Shown one piece after another: positions 46,760 to 57,084 of a DNA stretch of 64,000 bases; the first letter of the stretch is position 1, and the number at the start of each line of letters is the position of its first letter. The translations under genes and the position numbers were made by a program. This DNA is from Duganella sp. BJB480 (GTDB lineage Bacteria > Pseudomonadota > Gammaproteobacteria > Burkholderiales > Burkholderiaceae_D). Where the stretch lies: positions 120,822 to 184,821 of the forward strand of contig QVIN01000013.1 of the NCBI GenBank assembly GCA_003416985.1, read 5' to 3'. The notes beneath the pieces are model-generated. The model ran no database searches. It was not told where the DNA came from and worked only from the letters and a program-made list of their open reading frames with translations.

Positions 46760-47338
46760 ATGAAAAAACTGAACAGCCTGATATTGAGCGCCGGCCTGCT
46801 GGCGATGTTGCCGTCCGCCTTCGCGCAGTGGAAAACGCTGAACGTGCCGCTGGTCACGCAGGAACACAGCCAATGGTGCTGGGCCGGCTCCAGCAAGGCC
46901 GTGCTGAACTACTACGGCCAATCGCCCAGCCAGTGCCAGATCGTCAACTGGGCCTTCGGCCTGAACTACGCCTGCGGCAATTCGACCTTCGACTGGAACA
47001 GCTACGCCAACCAGCCCAACAGTATGTACGGCAGCAACGGCAGCGTGCAGAGCATCCTGAACGCGTGGGGCGTGTCGAACACGGCGTACAACTCGGCCTC
47101 GTCATGGAACAGCGTGGTGTCCGACATCAACGCCAACCGGCCGTTCGTGATTCGCTACGGCTGGACCGGCGGCGGCGGCCACATCATGGTTGGACGCGGC
47201 TATGAAACCTACAACGGGGTCAACTACATCTACATCATGAACCCGTGGCCGGGCGAAGGCCAGACCTACCGCACCTACAGCTCGGCCGTGTACGCGTCCG
47301 ACCACCAGTGGACGCACACGCAGCGCATGAACAACTAG
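46760..47338 (+). CDS. Secreted papain-like cysteine protease (C39_2/C70-like)
   Basis: A 192-residue protein. The signal peptide is SLILSAGLLAMLPSAFA. The mature part shows a papain-type triad: C40 in QWCWAGSSKAVLNYYG, H141 in GGGHIMVGRGYE and N161 in IMNPWPGEG. A second pair of Cys (QCQIVNWAF, YACGNS) suggests a disulphide. It resembles the AvrRpt2/peptidase C39-like group of short secreted proteases. Role unknown; it is paired with the 46031 gene. There is no propeptide in the same chain, so the neighbour could serve that role. Confidence 0.75.
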   Translation: MKKLNSLILSAGLLAMLPSAFAQWKTLNVPLVTQEHSQWCWAGSSKAVLNYYGQSPSQCQIVNWAFGLNYACGNSTFDWNSYANQPNSMYGSNGSVQSILNAWGVSNTAYNSASSWNSVVSDINANRPFVIRYGWTGGGGHIMVGRGYETYNGVNYIYIMNPWPGEGQTYRTYSSAVYASDHQWTHTQRMNN

Positions 47339-47351
47339 GGCGCGCCGCTCG

Positions 47352-48578
47352 TCACGCCAGCATCTGGTCGATCAATTCGATCCAGTGCCCGACCGGCATC
47401 GGCGTCCCCGATTGCAGATGGCTTTGACAGCCGATGTTGGCGGACACGATGCGGGCCGCGCCCGTGGCCTGCAAGTTGGCCAGCTTGCGGTCGCGCAGCT
47501 GGTGCGACAACTCCGGCTGCAGCAGCGAATATGTACCGGCCGAGCCGCAGCACAGATGGCTGTCGGCGCACAGGCGCACGTCGACGCCCAGGCCGCGCAG
47601 CAGCTCCTCGACCTTGCCGCGTATGCGCTGCGCGTGCTGCAGCGTGCATGGCGGATGAAACGCCACCGGCTCGGCGGGCGGCCGCTGCTTCAGCAAGGCC
47701 TGCAAGCCCGCCTGCTCGTCGTACAGGATCTCGCTGATGTCGCGCGTCAGCTCGGACACCCGGTGCGCCTTGGCCGCATAGGCCGGATCGTCCCGCAGCA
47801 GATGGCCATATTCCTTGACGGTGGCGCCGCAGCCGGAGGCGGTCATCACGATGGCCTCCGCGCCGGCTTCCAGCAGCGGCCACCACGCATCGATATTGCG
47901 CCGCATGTCATCCAGGCCGCCATCGTGGTCGGCCAGGTGATAGCGGATCGCGCCGCAGCAGCCGGCGCGCGGCGCCACCACCAGTTCCACATCCAGCGCC
48001 GCCAGGATGCGCGCCGCCGAGCTGTTGATATTCGGCGCCATCTCCGGCTGCACGCAACCGTCCAGCAGCAGCATCTTGCGCGCCTGTCCGCCGCGCGGCC
48101 ATGCACCGGCATCCGGCAAGGGCTGCACCTTTTCCTGCAACGCCGCCGGCAGCAGCGGACGCACCATGCGCCCCAGCTTCATCGCGGGCCGGAACAGCCA
48201 CGCGCGCGGCAGCGCCTCCTTCAGCAGCAGGCGTTGATAACGCTGGACCGCCGGCCGCCCCACCTGCTGCTCCACCACCTTGCGGCCGATGTCGAGCAGG
48301 CGCCCGTACTGCACGCCGGACGGACAGGTGCTCTCGCAGTTGCGGCAGCTCAGGCAGCGGTCCAGGTGCAACTGCGTGCGCTCCGTGGCCGCCTGCCCTT
48401 CCAGCACCTGCTTGATCAGGTAGATGCGGCCGCGCGGTCCATCCAGCTCGTCGCCCAGCAATTGGTAGGTGGGACAGGTCGCGGTGCAAAAGCCACAATG
48501 CACGCAGGCGCGCAGGATGGCTTCGGCCTCGTCGCCGTCGGCGGTGTTCTTGAATTGTTCTGCCAGATTGGTTTGCAT
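47352..48578 (-). CDS. glcF: Glycolate oxidase iron-sulfur subunit
   Basis: A 408-residue electron-transfer subunit. Two 4Fe-4S motifs are visible (CVHCGFCTATCPTY and CLSCRNCESTCPSGV), followed by two CCG-type domains (APRAGCCGAIRYH, SHLCCGSAGTYS). It passes electrons from GlcD/GlcE flavin to quinone. It is the last gene of glcD-glcE-glcF; the start is 2 bases after the glcE stop. Confidence 0.93.
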   Translation of the reverse strand: MQTNLAEQFKNTADGDEAEAILRACVHCGFCTATCPTYQLLGDELDGPRGRIYLIKQVLEGQAATERTQLHLDRCLSCRNCESTCPSGVQYGRLLDIGRKVVEQQVGRPAVQRYQRLLLKEALPRAWLFRPAMKLGRMVRPLLPAALQEKVQPLPDAGAWPRGGQARKMLLLDGCVQPEMAPNINSSAARILAALDVELVVAPRAGCCGAIRYHLADHDGGLDDMRRNIDAWWPLLEAGAEAIVMTASGCGATVKEYGHLLRDDPAYAAKAHRVSELTRDISEILYDEQAGLQALLKQRPPAEPVAFHPPCTLQHAQRIRGKVEELLRGLGVDVRLCADSHLCCGSAGTYSLLQPELSHQLRDRKLANLQATGAARIVSANIGCQSHLQSGTPMPVGHWIELIDQMLA

Positions 48579-48580
48579 GA

Positions 48581-49666
48581 TTACAGATCCCGGTACATGC
48601 GGCCGGGATTGAAGATGCCGGCCGGGTCGAAGTGCTGTTTGAGATTGCGGTGGATCGTGTGCACGGCCGGCGCCAGCGGCTGGAACACGCCGTGCCGCTT
48701 ATCGCCGCCGCGGAACATGGTGGCGTAGCCGCCCAGCTCCGCCACCCGCGCGCGCAGCGCGGCCGGATCTGCGTCGCTGCGCAGCCAGCGTTGCGAACCG
48801 CCCCATTCGATCAGCTGCGCGCCGTCGTCCAATGCGGACAGCGATTGCGCCGGCGTCGTGGACGGCAGCGACAGGCGCCACAGCGGCGTCTCCCCTTCCC
48901 CGAACCAGTCATGCCGGTGCTCGCGCAGATCGCTCCACCAGAGCGCGGCCGCTTCCGGTTCCAGCGTCTCGCCGCCGATATGCTGCGCGGCCGCCGCCAC
49001 CGCCGCCCGCGCGCCGGACAGGCGCAGCGTCAACGCGCCCTCGTGCCACGCGGACGCCGACAGCGGCAACGGCTGCCCCGCCCAGCGGTTCAGGCGCAGC
49101 AAGGCCTCCTCCTGATCCAGCTCCAGCCGCAACGTGGCCTCCGCCGTCGGCCGTGGTAGCACTTTCAGCGATACTTCCAGCAGCAATCCCAGCACACCCA
49201 GCGATCCGGCCAGCAGGCGCGAGACGTCGTAGCCGGCCACGTTCTTCATCACCTGGCCGCCGAAGCGCAGCATGTCGCCACGGCCGTCCATCAGCACCGC
49301 GCCGAGCACGAAATCGCGCACCGCGCCCACGCTCTGGCGGCGCGGGCCGGACAGCCCTGCGGCTACCATGCCGCCCACCGTGGCGCCGGGACCGAAATGC
49401 GGCGGCTCGAACGCCAGCATCTGTCCCTGCAACGCCAGCTCCCGTTCCAGATCGCACAGCGGCGTGCCACAGCGCGCCGTCACCACCAGCTCCGTCGGCT
49501 CATAGGCAACGATGCCCTGGTAGGCGGACGTCTCCAGCACCTCGCCCTCCGGCGTTTGCCCGTACCAGTTCTTGCTGCCGCCTCCGCACAGGCGCAGCGG
49601 CGTGCGTGCGGCGCCGGCGGCCACGATGCGGTCGCGGAACTGGTTCACTATCGATTCCATCGTCAT
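48581..49666 (-). CDS. glcE: Glycolate oxidase FAD-binding subunit
   Basis: A 361-residue FAD-binding subunit. The PCMH-type domain shows LRLCGGGSKNWYG, the GATVGGMVAAGLSGPRR loop and KNVAGYDVSRLLAGSLGVLG. It overlaps the glcD stop by four bases. It is a shorter homologue of GlcD, as usual for GlcE, and works in the membrane-associated GlcDEF complex. Confidence 0.93.
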   Translation of the reverse strand: MTMESIVNQFRDRIVAAGAARTPLRLCGGGSKNWYGQTPEGEVLETSAYQGIVAYEPTELVVTARCGTPLCDLERELALQGQMLAFEPPHFGPGATVGGMVAAGLSGPRRQSVGAVRDFVLGAVLMDGRGDMLRFGGQVMKNVAGYDVSRLLAGSLGVLGLLLEVSLKVLPRPTAEATLRLELDQEEALLRLNRWAGQPLPLSASAWHEGALTLRLSGARAAVAAAAQHIGGETLEPEAAALWWSDLREHRHDWFGEGETPLWRLSLPSTTPAQSLSALDDGAQLIEWGGSQRWLRSDADPAALRARVAELGGYATMFRGGDKRHGVFQPLAPAVHTIHRNLKQHFDPAGIFNPGRMYRDL

Positions 49667-51153
49667 GCTCCCACCTGTTTGACAAACTTGAATATGCCGC
49701 CGCGCGCCTGCCGCTTGCCGTACGCGGCGCAGCGGTCCAGCGTGGGTATGGCTTTGTTTGGATTAAGCAGGAAGGCGCCATCGAAGGCGCGCTTCACGCC
49801 GATGAAGGCGGCCACCTCGTTCACCGTGAACTGTCCGCACATGGCGTCGATCTTCTCGATGCCCACGCCATGTTCGCCGGTGATGGTGCCGCCAACTTCC
49901 ACGCACAGCGCCAGGATCGCCTCGCCGAAGCGTTCGGCGCGGTCGAATTCGCCGGGCTCGTTGGCGTCGAACATGATCAATGGGTGCAGGTTGCCGTCGC
50001 CGGCGTGAAACACGTTGGCGCAACGCAGGCCGTGGGTCTCACTCATCGCGGCGATGCCTTGCAGGACTTCGGCCAGGCGCTTGCGCGGGATGGTGCCGTC
50101 CATGCAGTAGTAGTCGGGCGAGATGCGCCCCGCCGCCGGAAACGCGTTCTTGCGGCCGGACCAGAAGCGCATGCGCTCCGCCTCGCTGCCCGACACCGCG
50201 ATGGCGCTGGCGCCGGCGCGCCGCAGCACTTCGCTCATGCGTTCGATTTCCTCCTCCACTTCTTCCGGCATGCCGTCCGATTCGCACAGCAGGATGGCGG
50301 CGGCGTCGGTGTCGTAGCCGGCCTTGACGAAGGGTTCGACCATGCGCGCGCTGGTGCGGTCCATCATCTCCAGGCCGGCGGGGATGATGCCGGCGGCGAT
50401 CACCTCCGCCACCGCGTCGCCGCCGGTGACGACGTCGTCGAACGATGCCATGATGACGCGCGCAAGCGGCGGCTTGGGAATCAGGCGCACCGTCACTTCG
50501 GTGACCACGCCCAGCATGCCCTCAGAGCCGATGAATACCGCCAGCAGGTCCAGTCCCGGCGCGTCAAGCGCGGCGCCACCGAGTTCGATAACCTCGCCGT
50601 CCATCGACACCATCCGCACTCCCATCACGTTGTGCAGGGTCAGGCCGTACTTGAGGCAGTGGACGCCTCCCGAGTTCTCGGCCACGTTGCCAGCGATGGT
50701 GCAGGCGATCTGCGACGACGGGTCCGGCGCGTAGTACAACGCGTGCGGCGCGGCGGCCTCGGAGATCGCCAGGTTGCGCACGCCGGGCTGCACGCGCGCC
50801 GTGCGCGCCAGCGGATCAAGCGCCAGGATGCGGCTCATCTTGGCGGTCGAGATGACGATGCCGTCGGCGATCGGCATGGCGCCGCCGGACAATCCTGTGC
50901 CGGCGCCGCGCGGCACGATCGGCACTTGCAGCGCGCTGCATGCCTTCAGCAGCTCGATGAGCTGCGCCTCCGTCTCGGGCAGCGCCACGGCCAGCGGCAA
51001 CTGCCGGTAGGCGGTCAGGCCGTCGCATTCGTAGGGTCGGGTGTCTTCCTGCTCGGACAGCAGGCAGTGCGGAGGAAGCAGGCCGCGCAGCGCGGCCAGT
51101 ATGGCTTGTTTGCGTTCCTGCAGCAGTAGTGGCGGGGCTGGCGGCGCGTTCAT
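49663..51153 (-). CDS. glcD: Glycolate oxidase catalytic FAD subunit
   Basis: A 496-residue FAD-linked oxidase. It has the flavin-binding loop VPRGAGTGLSGGAMP, the IAGNVAENSGGVHCLKYG segment and the C-terminal FAD_oxidase_C part with HAGDGNLHPLI and TITGEHGVG. It oxidises glycolate (and often D-lactate) to the oxo acid. It is first of the glc operon, 94 bases after the LysR gene stop. Confidence 0.93.
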   Translation of the reverse strand: MNAPPAPPLLLQERKQAILAALRGLLPPHCLLSEQEDTRPYECDGLTAYRQLPLAVALPETEAQLIELLKACSALQVPIVPRGAGTGLSGGAMPIADGIVISTAKMSRILALDPLARTARVQPGVRNLAISEAAAPHALYYAPDPSSQIACTIAGNVAENSGGVHCLKYGLTLHNVMGVRMVSMDGEVIELGGAALDAPGLDLLAVFIGSEGMLGVVTEVTVRLIPKPPLARVIMASFDDVVTGGDAVAEVIAAGIIPAGLEMMDRTSARMVEPFVKAGYDTDAAAILLCESDGMPEEVEEEIERMSEVLRRAGASAIAVSGSEAERMRFWSGRKNAFPAAGRISPDYYCMDGTIPRKRLAEVLQGIAAMSETHGLRCANVFHAGDGNLHPLIMFDANEPGEFDRAERFGEAILALCVEVGGTITGEHGVGIEKIDAMCGQFTVNEVAAFIGVKRAFDGAFLLNPNKAIPTLDRCAAYGKRQARGGIFKFVKQVGA

Positions 51154-51247
51154 GAGTGGCCTTGGATGCGATGGAAATGGCGTCCAGTGTAGCGGCCTGC
51201 CGCGCGCTCCAGCGGTGAAAAGAATTAACCGCTGAAGCGCAGATTTT

Positions 51248-52147
51248 TCATGCGTCGCGTTCGTGGTCGGGATAGGCCGCCATCATCCAGTCGATGAACA
51301 AGCTCACCTCCGGGCGGATGTGGGCGCTCTGCTCGTACACCACGTAATACGCGTGCGGCGGCGACGCCAGGCGCACGTCGAACAGCTGCACCACTTCGCC
51401 GCTGGCGATCATGTCCTGCGCGAAGTGCTGTCGCGTCAATCCAACACCGTGGCCGTGGCGTATCGCCTCCAGCAGCAGGCCAAGGTCGTCGACGCGCAGC
51501 GCGTCGGCGGGCTCCGGCCAATCCAGGCCGGCCTGCTCGAACCACGGCTTCCACTGCTCCAGCGCGGAGCGCAGCAAGGTGGCTTTCTTCAGATCGGCCG
51601 GCGTGGCGATGCCGCCGATCCGCTCCAGGTAGGCCGGGCTGGCGACGGCAAACGCCGGCTCGCCGAACAGCCGCGTGGTCACCATGTCGGGATATTTTCC
51701 GGCGCCGAAGCGGACCTCCAGATCCGTCTCGTTCACGCACAGGTCATACAGGGGAACCGACAGGAACACTTCAACCACGATCTCGGGATGGGCTTCGGTG
51801 AACTCGGCCAGGCGCGGCATCAGCAGGTAGCGCGCGAAGGTCGGCGGCACCGTGATCTTGACGCGCGGCTGAACCGGCGCGCTGCGGTGAGGAAGGGGAA
51901 AATCGGTCAGCGTACGCAGCGCCTGGCAGACCACATCCAGGTAGGAGCGGCCGAACGGCGACAACGTCAGCGAACGGCCGTCGCGCACGAAAAGCCGGTC
52001 GCCGACGAACTCCTCCAACAGGCGGATACGGTGCGACAACGCCGACGGCGTAATGCACAGCTGCTGCGCGGCGACCGCAAATGAACCGGCACGCGCCGCC
52101 GCTTCAAAAGCGGACAGCGCGTGCACCGGGGGAAAACGTCTCGGCAT
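51248..52147 (-). CDS. LysR-family regulator (GcvA-like)
   Basis: A 299-residue LysR regulator. The HTH is at about residues 8-65 (ALSAFEAAARAGSFAVAAQQLCITPSALSHRIRLLE), followed by a PBP-like effector domain. The GcvA-type opening (PPVHALSAFEAAAR) places it in that subfamily. It lies between lldP and glcD, all on the minus strand, and may control the glycolate genes. The target is an inference from position. Confidence 0.85.
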   Translation of the reverse strand: MPRRFPPVHALSAFEAAARAGSFAVAAQQLCITPSALSHRIRLLEEFVGDRLFVRDGRSLTLSPFGRSYLDVVCQALRTLTDFPLPHRSAPVQPRVKITVPPTFARYLLMPRLAEFTEAHPEIVVEVFLSVPLYDLCVNETDLEVRFGAGKYPDMVTTRLFGEPAFAVASPAYLERIGGIATPADLKKATLLRSALEQWKPWFEQAGLDWPEPADALRVDDLGLLLEAIRHGHGVGLTRQHFAQDMIASGEVVQLFDVRLASPPHAYYVVYEQSAHIRPEVSLFIDWMMAAYPDHERDA

Positions 52148-52192
52148 GGATATGCGCCTTTCACAAACCCTTGGCAGGGCTGGGGAAAAGCG

Positions 52193-53905
52193 TCAGTGCG
52201 GCACCATCCCCGTAAATACATACGCCTGCAATACCGTCATGATACCAACGATGGTGGCGAACAGCAGACTATGTTTGAGGGTAAAGCGGAACAACTCGGA
52301 CTCGCGTCCCACCAATCCGGTCGCGGCGCAGGCCACGGCGATCGATTGCGGCGAGATCATCTTGCCGGTTACACCACCAGTGGTGTTGGCCGCCACCAGC
52401 AAGGTATCGGAGACATTGATCTGGTGCGCCGTGGTGTTTTGCAGGGAGCAGAACAAGGCGTTCGACGAAGTGTCCGAGCCGGTCAAGAACACGCCCAGCC
52501 AGCCGAGGAACGGCGAGAAGAACGGGAACGCGGCGCCGGTGCCGGCCAGTACCAGCGCCAGGGTCGACGACATGCCGGAGTAGTTGGCGACGAACGCAAA
52601 CGCCAGCACCAGACCAATCGACAGGATAGGACGACGCAGCTCAACCACGGTATCGGCCAGGGCACGCAGGCCGGCCATCGGCTTGAAGCGCAGCAGCGCC
52701 ATCGAGACCAGCGTGGACAACAGGATGGCGGTGCCGACGGCCGACAGCAGGTCCAGCTTGAAGACCGCCTCATACGCCTTGGGCGCGGCGACGATAGGCG
52801 ACATCTTGATGACCATCTGGTCCAGATACGGCACATGGAATTTCATCACGGTGCCGGCCAGCGCGCCGCTACCGGCGAACATCGCCTTGAACTGCGGCAG
52901 GCTCCATACGGTGACGATGGCGGTCAGGATGCCGAACGGCGCCCACGCGCGCACCGTCTGGGCGGTGCTGTATGGCGACTGCTTGCGGATACGCGGTGCG
53001 GAACCGGTGGCCGAGCCGCCGCCGAAGGTGGCCATCGCCGCCGTGCCGCCGCCCATCGAAATGGCGCTGCGGGCGCCGGCCTTGGCGCTGGCTGGCTGCC
53101 ATACTTTCAGCAGCACCGTCAGCGAACCAAGGCTGACCAGCGCGGAGGTAATGTCCGGCAGTTCAGGGCCGATGAAGTTGGAGGTGATGTACTGCGTCAC
53201 GGCGAAGCTGCCGCCAGCCACCAGCGCCGCAGGCCAGGTTTCCTTGATGCCGCGCGTGCCGTCCATCATGAACACCAGCCAGAATGGCACCGCCAGCGAC
53301 AGCAGCGGCAACTGACGGCCAGCCATCGCGCCGATGTGCATGGCGTCGATGCCGGTGACCTGCCCTGCCACGATGATGGGAATGCCCATCGCGCCGAACG
53401 CCACCGGCGCCGTGTTGGCGATCAGGCACAGGCCAGCCGCGTACAGCGGATTGAAACCCAGGCCGACCAGCAGCGCCGACGTAATCGCCACCGGCGCGCC
53501 GAAGCCCGCCGCGCCTTCCAGGAAGGCGCCGAACGAGAAGCCGATCAGCAGCATCTGCAGGCGCTGGTCATCGGTGATCGACAGCACCGAGGCGCGGATG
53601 ATTTCGAGCTGGCCGGTGCGGTCGACCACTTTATACAGGAACACCGCGGTGACGATGATCCAGGCGATCGGCCACAGCCCGTAGGCGAAGCCGTAGCCTG
53701 CGGCGGCCAGCGCCTGCGGCACCGGCATGCCGTAGGCGAAGATGGCGACTGCCAGCGCAAGCGCCAGCGTCACGGCGGCGGCGACGTGGCCTTTGATGCG
53801 CAGCACTGCCAGCGCGAGAAAGAAGAAAATGATCGGCACGGCGGCAACCAGGGCCGATAGGCCCAAGCTGCCTAGCGGCGCGTATATCTGATTCCAGGTT
53901 TGCAT
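52193..53905 (-). CDS. lldP: L-lactate permease
   Basis: A 570-residue, about 13-helix transporter of the LldP/LctP family, importing lactate or glycolate with protons. Family features include [42 protein letters not shown] and [16 protein letters not shown]. The start is ATG 53905, with TTGGAGGAGA upstream; an extra MEETT N-terminal extension would use codons inside that site. It lies downstream of the lldEGF genes. Confidence 0.95.
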   Translation of the reverse strand: MQTWNQIYAPLGSLGLSALVAAVPIIFFFLALAVLRIKGHVAAAVTLALALAVAIFAYGMPVPQALAAAGYGFAYGLWPIAWIIVTAVFLYKVVDRTGQLEIIRASVLSITDDQRLQMLLIGFSFGAFLEGAAGFGAPVAITSALLVGLGFNPLYAAGLCLIANTAPVAFGAMGIPIIVAGQVTGIDAMHIGAMAGRQLPLLSLAVPFWLVFMMDGTRGIKETWPAALVAGGSFAVTQYITSNFIGPELPDITSALVSLGSLTVLLKVWQPASAKAGARSAISMGGGTAAMATFGGGSATGSAPRIRKQSPYSTAQTVRAWAPFGILTAIVTVWSLPQFKAMFAGSGALAGTVMKFHVPYLDQMVIKMSPIVAAPKAYEAVFKLDLLSAVGTAILLSTLVSMALLRFKPMAGLRALADTVVELRRPILSIGLVLAFAFVANYSGMSSTLALVLAGTGAAFPFFSPFLGWLGVFLTGSDTSSNALFCSLQNTTAHQINVSDTLLVAANTTGGVTGKMISPQSIAVACAATGLVGRESELFRFTLKHSLLFATIVGIMTVLQAYVFTGMVPH

Positions 53906-54064
53906 AGTGGTCTCCTCCAAGAGTAAAAATATATTTTTTTTGCAGAGCTAAAAAGATGCGACGAGTGTATAGGCCAGGCGCCGGCTTTCGGTGGTACGAA
54001 AAGATGAAATGAATTGTCCGCAGCCGTGAAAATTATTCACCCCACCGCCAACGGCGGTACCACG

Positions 54065-55507
54065 CTATTCGGCCTGCCCCCTTTCCCGAAGCAGGTCGGC
54101 CAGGCTGCGCGCGGCCGGCTTGAGCGGTTCGCGGTGTCGGGTCCATCCCAGCTGGTTGCGTGGCGCGAAGGCGCGCAGCCGCGTGGCGGCCCAGCGGAAC
54201 CAGCGATACACGCTTGGCCGCGCGAACGCGCCGCTCCAGAATCGCCACACCAGCCGCTCGCTGCGACTGAAGCTGGCGCCCTGCCCGCGCAACGCATTCT
54301 CGACTTCCTGCGCCGGATCGCGATTGGCCTCGGTGCGCAGCCGCACCAGCAGGGCCGGTATCGGAATGCGCACCGGGCACACTTCGCCGCAGGCGCCGCA
54401 CAGGCTGGAGGCGGTCGCCAGGTCGGCGGTCGCTTCAAGCCCCAGCAGGTGGGGCGAAATGATCTTGCCGATCGGGCCGGGATAGGTGGTGCCGTAGGCG
54501 TGGCCGCCCACCCGCGCGTAGACCGGGCAATGGTTGATGCAGGCGCCGCAGCGGATGCACTGCAGCGTGGCGCGCAGCTGCTCGTCGGCGTAGGCTTGCG
54601 TGCGGCCGTTATCGAGCAGCACCACGTGCAGTTCGCGCGGTCCGTCCATTTCGCCGGCGCGGCGCGGTCCGGTGATCAGGTTGAAGTAGGTGGTGATGGC
54701 CTGCCCGGTCGCCGAGCGTGTCAGCAGGCTGGCCAGCGGCACGATGTGCTCCAGCTTCGCCACGACTTTTTCCATGCCCATCAGCGCGATGTGCACATCG
54801 GGCACGCTGGTCGACAGCCGGCCGTTGCCTTCGTTTTCGACCAGCCACAGGGTGCCGGTATCGGCCGCCGCGAAGTTCACGCCGGACAGGCCGATGTCGG
54901 CGTCGGCGAACGCCTGGCGCAGCGCGCGCCGGCCGGCCTGGATCAGCGTGTCGACGTCTTCGCTGTACGGCGTGCCGGGGATGTGGCGTTCGAACAGCGC
55001 GCCGATGTCGGCGCGCGTCTTGTGCACCGCCGGCATGACGATGTGCGACGGCTTCTCGCCCGCCAGCTGCACGATGTATTCGCCCATGTCGGATTCGATG
55101 CAGTCGATGCCATGCTGCGCCATGTGGTGGTTCAGTTCCACCTCTTCGCTCGCCATCGACTTGCCCTTGATGACGCTGCGCGCGCCGCGCCGCTGGGCGA
55201 TTTCAAGGATGATGGCGTTGGCTTCGTCGGCGTTCGCGGCCCAGTGCACGTGGGTGCCAGCCGCCTGCAGCTTCGCTTCGAACCGCACCAGCAGTTCCGG
55301 CAGATGGGCCAGCGCGTGCTGGCGCACCGCCTCGCCCAGGTCGCGCAGCTGTTCCAGTTCGTCGCCGTCGGGGAATTGGGCGCGGCGCTTATCCTGCAGG
55401 AAGTCCATCGCGCCGCGCATGCTGCCGCGCAGTTTGGTGTCTTGCAGCGCGTCGCTGACGCGGGCGCGGAAATCGGCCGGCGGCATGAAGTGCATGGGGG
55501 CGTTCAT
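54065..55507 (-). CDS. lldF: Lactate utilization iron-sulfur protein LldF/LutB
   Basis: A 480-residue protein of the L-lactate dehydrogenase complex. The LUD domain lies at about 60-290 (RGARSVIKGKSMASEEVELNHHM), and two 4Fe-4S motifs are visible (CIRCGACINHCPVY, CGACGEVCPVRIPI). The start is ATG 55507, overlapping the lldG stop by four bases. Together with LldE and LldG it oxidises L-lactate to pyruvate. Confidence 0.92.
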   Translation of the reverse strand: MNAPMHFMPPADFRARVSDALQDTKLRGSMRGAMDFLQDKRRAQFPDGDELEQLRDLGEAVRQHALAHLPELLVRFEAKLQAAGTHVHWAANADEANAIILEIAQRRGARSVIKGKSMASEEVELNHHMAQHGIDCIESDMGEYIVQLAGEKPSHIVMPAVHKTRADIGALFERHIPGTPYSEDVDTLIQAGRRALRQAFADADIGLSGVNFAAADTGTLWLVENEGNGRLSTSVPDVHIALMGMEKVVAKLEHIVPLASLLTRSATGQAITTYFNLITGPRRAGEMDGPRELHVVLLDNGRTQAYADEQLRATLQCIRCGACINHCPVYARVGGHAYGTTYPGPIGKIISPHLLGLEATADLATASSLCGACGEVCPVRIPIPALLVRLRTEANRDPAQEVENALRGQGASFSRSERLVWRFWSGAFARPSVYRWFRWAATRLRAFAPRNQLGWTRHREPLKPAARSLADLLRERGQAE

Positions 55508-56196
55508 GCTGTCGCTCCTGCGGTATCGTCGATGATGAACACCCACAGCGCGCGCGGTCCGTGCGCGCCGTAGGCCAGTGTCTGCTGGATGTCCGACGTC
55601 TTCGACGGGCCGGACACCAGCACCAGGTTGGTCGGCATGGTGGCGCTCCAGGCTTCGGCATGCATCGCCGCGTGCAGGTCCGCATGCAGCGTGCTCGCAT
55701 AGACCAGCGCAACGTGCAGCGGCGGCACCAGCGACACCGTGCGCGGCGATCCCGCGTCGGGCGCCAGCACCAGCGTGCCGGTGGCGGCGATGCCGGAACG
55801 GGCCACGGTGAAGCCGGCGTCCACGTCGGTGAACAGCTGGTTCTTCCACTCTTCCAGCGGACGGTCGAAGGACACGGTACGCACTTCCGCCGGCAAGGCA
55901 GCGGCCAACGCGGCGCCTTCAGCGCGCGCGGTGTCGAGCAGCAGGCTGCCGACGCCGGCGGCGGCGAGTTTTTGCGCCAGCAGCGCGGGCCAGCTGTGAG
56001 CGTCGACGCGCCATACGTCCGTGCGTACCGATGTCATCACGCGTTCCAGCGTATCGGCCAGTTCGGTGCTTGAGGCCCCGCGCAACGGGCCGCGCGCATG
56101 GTGGGAGTTGATGCGGTCTTCCAGCTCGCGCAGCGGCATGCCGGGAGCCGGCGCCGCCGCCAGCAGCTTGCCCAGTATGAGTTCGCGCGCGCTCAT
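55504..56196 (-). CDS. lldG: Lactate utilization protein LldG/LutC
   Basis: A 230-residue LUD-domain protein. It has the C-terminal half typical of LutC (ARSGIAATGTLVLAPDAGSPRTVSLVPPLHV, then SGPSKTSDIQQTLAYGAHGPRALWVFIID). The start is ATG 56196, overlapping the lldE stop. Gene order in this operon is E-G-F. Confidence 0.92.
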   Translation of the reverse strand: MSARELILGKLLAAAPAPGMPLRELEDRINSHHARGPLRGASSTELADTLERVMTSVRTDVWRVDAHSWPALLAQKLAAAGVGSLLLDTARAEGAALAAALPAEVRTVSFDRPLEEWKNQLFTDVDAGFTVARSGIAATGTLVLAPDAGSPRTVSLVPPLHVALVYASTLHADLHAAMHAEAWSATMPTNLVLVSGPSKTSDIQQTLAYGAHGPRALWVFIIDDTAGATA

Positions 56197-56975
56197 GCCG
56201 CGGCTCCCACCCGGCGCCACAGGAAGCTGGCCAGGTGCTCGACCTGCAGCGGCGCGCCCTGCCGCTTGGCGGCGTGGCCGATGTTGAGCAGGCAGCCGCA
56301 ATCTGCGGAGACCAGCCGCTCGCACCCCGTGGCGCAGGCGGCGGCGATTTTGTCGGTGACCATGGCGCCGGAGATGTCGTCATGCTTGAGCGAGAAGGTG
56401 CCGCCGAATCCGCAGCACTCCGATTCGTGGGAGTGCTCCACCCGCGTTACGCCGGGCAGCGCGTCGAGCAAGGCGACGCCGTGGGCGCGCGTGCCCATCT
56501 CGCGCCGCGCGCCGCAGGAGGTGTGCAGCACCACCTGTTCATCCGGCTGTGTCGTCGATCCGCCAAAATTCACGTGCAATACGTGCAGCAGGAATTCGCT
56601 CAGTTCGTAGACGCGCTCCGACAACTCGCGCGCCTTGGCGGCGGCTTGCGGATCGTCGTCGAACAGCGTGGGCCAGTGGTGGCGCATCATGCCGGCGCAG
56701 GAGCCGGACGGCACGATGACCGGCCAGGGTTGGGAAAACAGGTCGAGTTGTGCGCGCGCCACAGCGCGCGCCTGTTCGGGATTGCCGCTGCTGTAGGCGG
56801 GCTGGCCGCAGCAGCTCTGGCCGCGCGGGAAATGCACCGTCAGACCTTCACGCTCCAGCAGGCGCACGGCATCGAGCCCGGCTTCCGGCATGAACAGGTC
56901 GATCACGCAGGTGCCGAACAGGTAGACGTGTGGGTTGGCCTTGTCCGGGCCGGGCGGATAGTGTCGCGCTAGCAT
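56193..56975 (-). CDS. lldE: Lactate utilization protein LldE/LutA
   Basis: A 260-residue protein with two CCG domains: GQSCCGQPAYSSG and ECCGFGGTFSLKH, preceded by VPSGSCAGMM and LHTSCGARR. The start is ATG 56975, with AGGAGA eight bases upstream; a longer in-frame N-terminal extension crosses the lldR/lldE control region. It is first of the lldEGF operon, divergent from lldR. Confidence 0.92.
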   Translation of the reverse strand: MLARHYPPGPDKANPHVYLFGTCVIDLFMPEAGLDAVRLLEREGLTVHFPRGQSCCGQPAYSSGNPEQARAVARAQLDLFSQPWPVIVPSGSCAGMMRHHWPTLFDDDPQAAAKARELSERVYELSEFLLHVLHVNFGGSTTQPDEQVVLHTSCGARREMGTRAHGVALLDALPGVTRVEHSHESECCGFGGTFSLKHDDISGAMVTDKIAAACATGCERLVSADCGCLLNIGHAAKRQGAPLQVEHLASFLWRRVGAAA

Positions 56976-57045
56976 GTGAGGTCTCCTCTGTTTTTGCTTA
57001 TTCGTCGGACAAGCTCCATAATTCCCGTGCGGCGAGGCCGTCGCA

Positions 57046-57060
57046 AATTGGTTGGACCAG
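57046..57060. promoter_or_regulatory. Candidate LldR operator
   Basis: The sequence AATTGGTTGGACCAG sits in the divergent lldE-lldR spacer. It forms the FadR/LldR-type palindrome TTGGT-n3-ACCA known for LldR and PdhR. Its position 25 bases before the lldR start and 70 bases from lldE suits control of both. Confidence 0.65.
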
Positions 57061-57084
57061 CGAATACAACAGAGGCATATCAAA

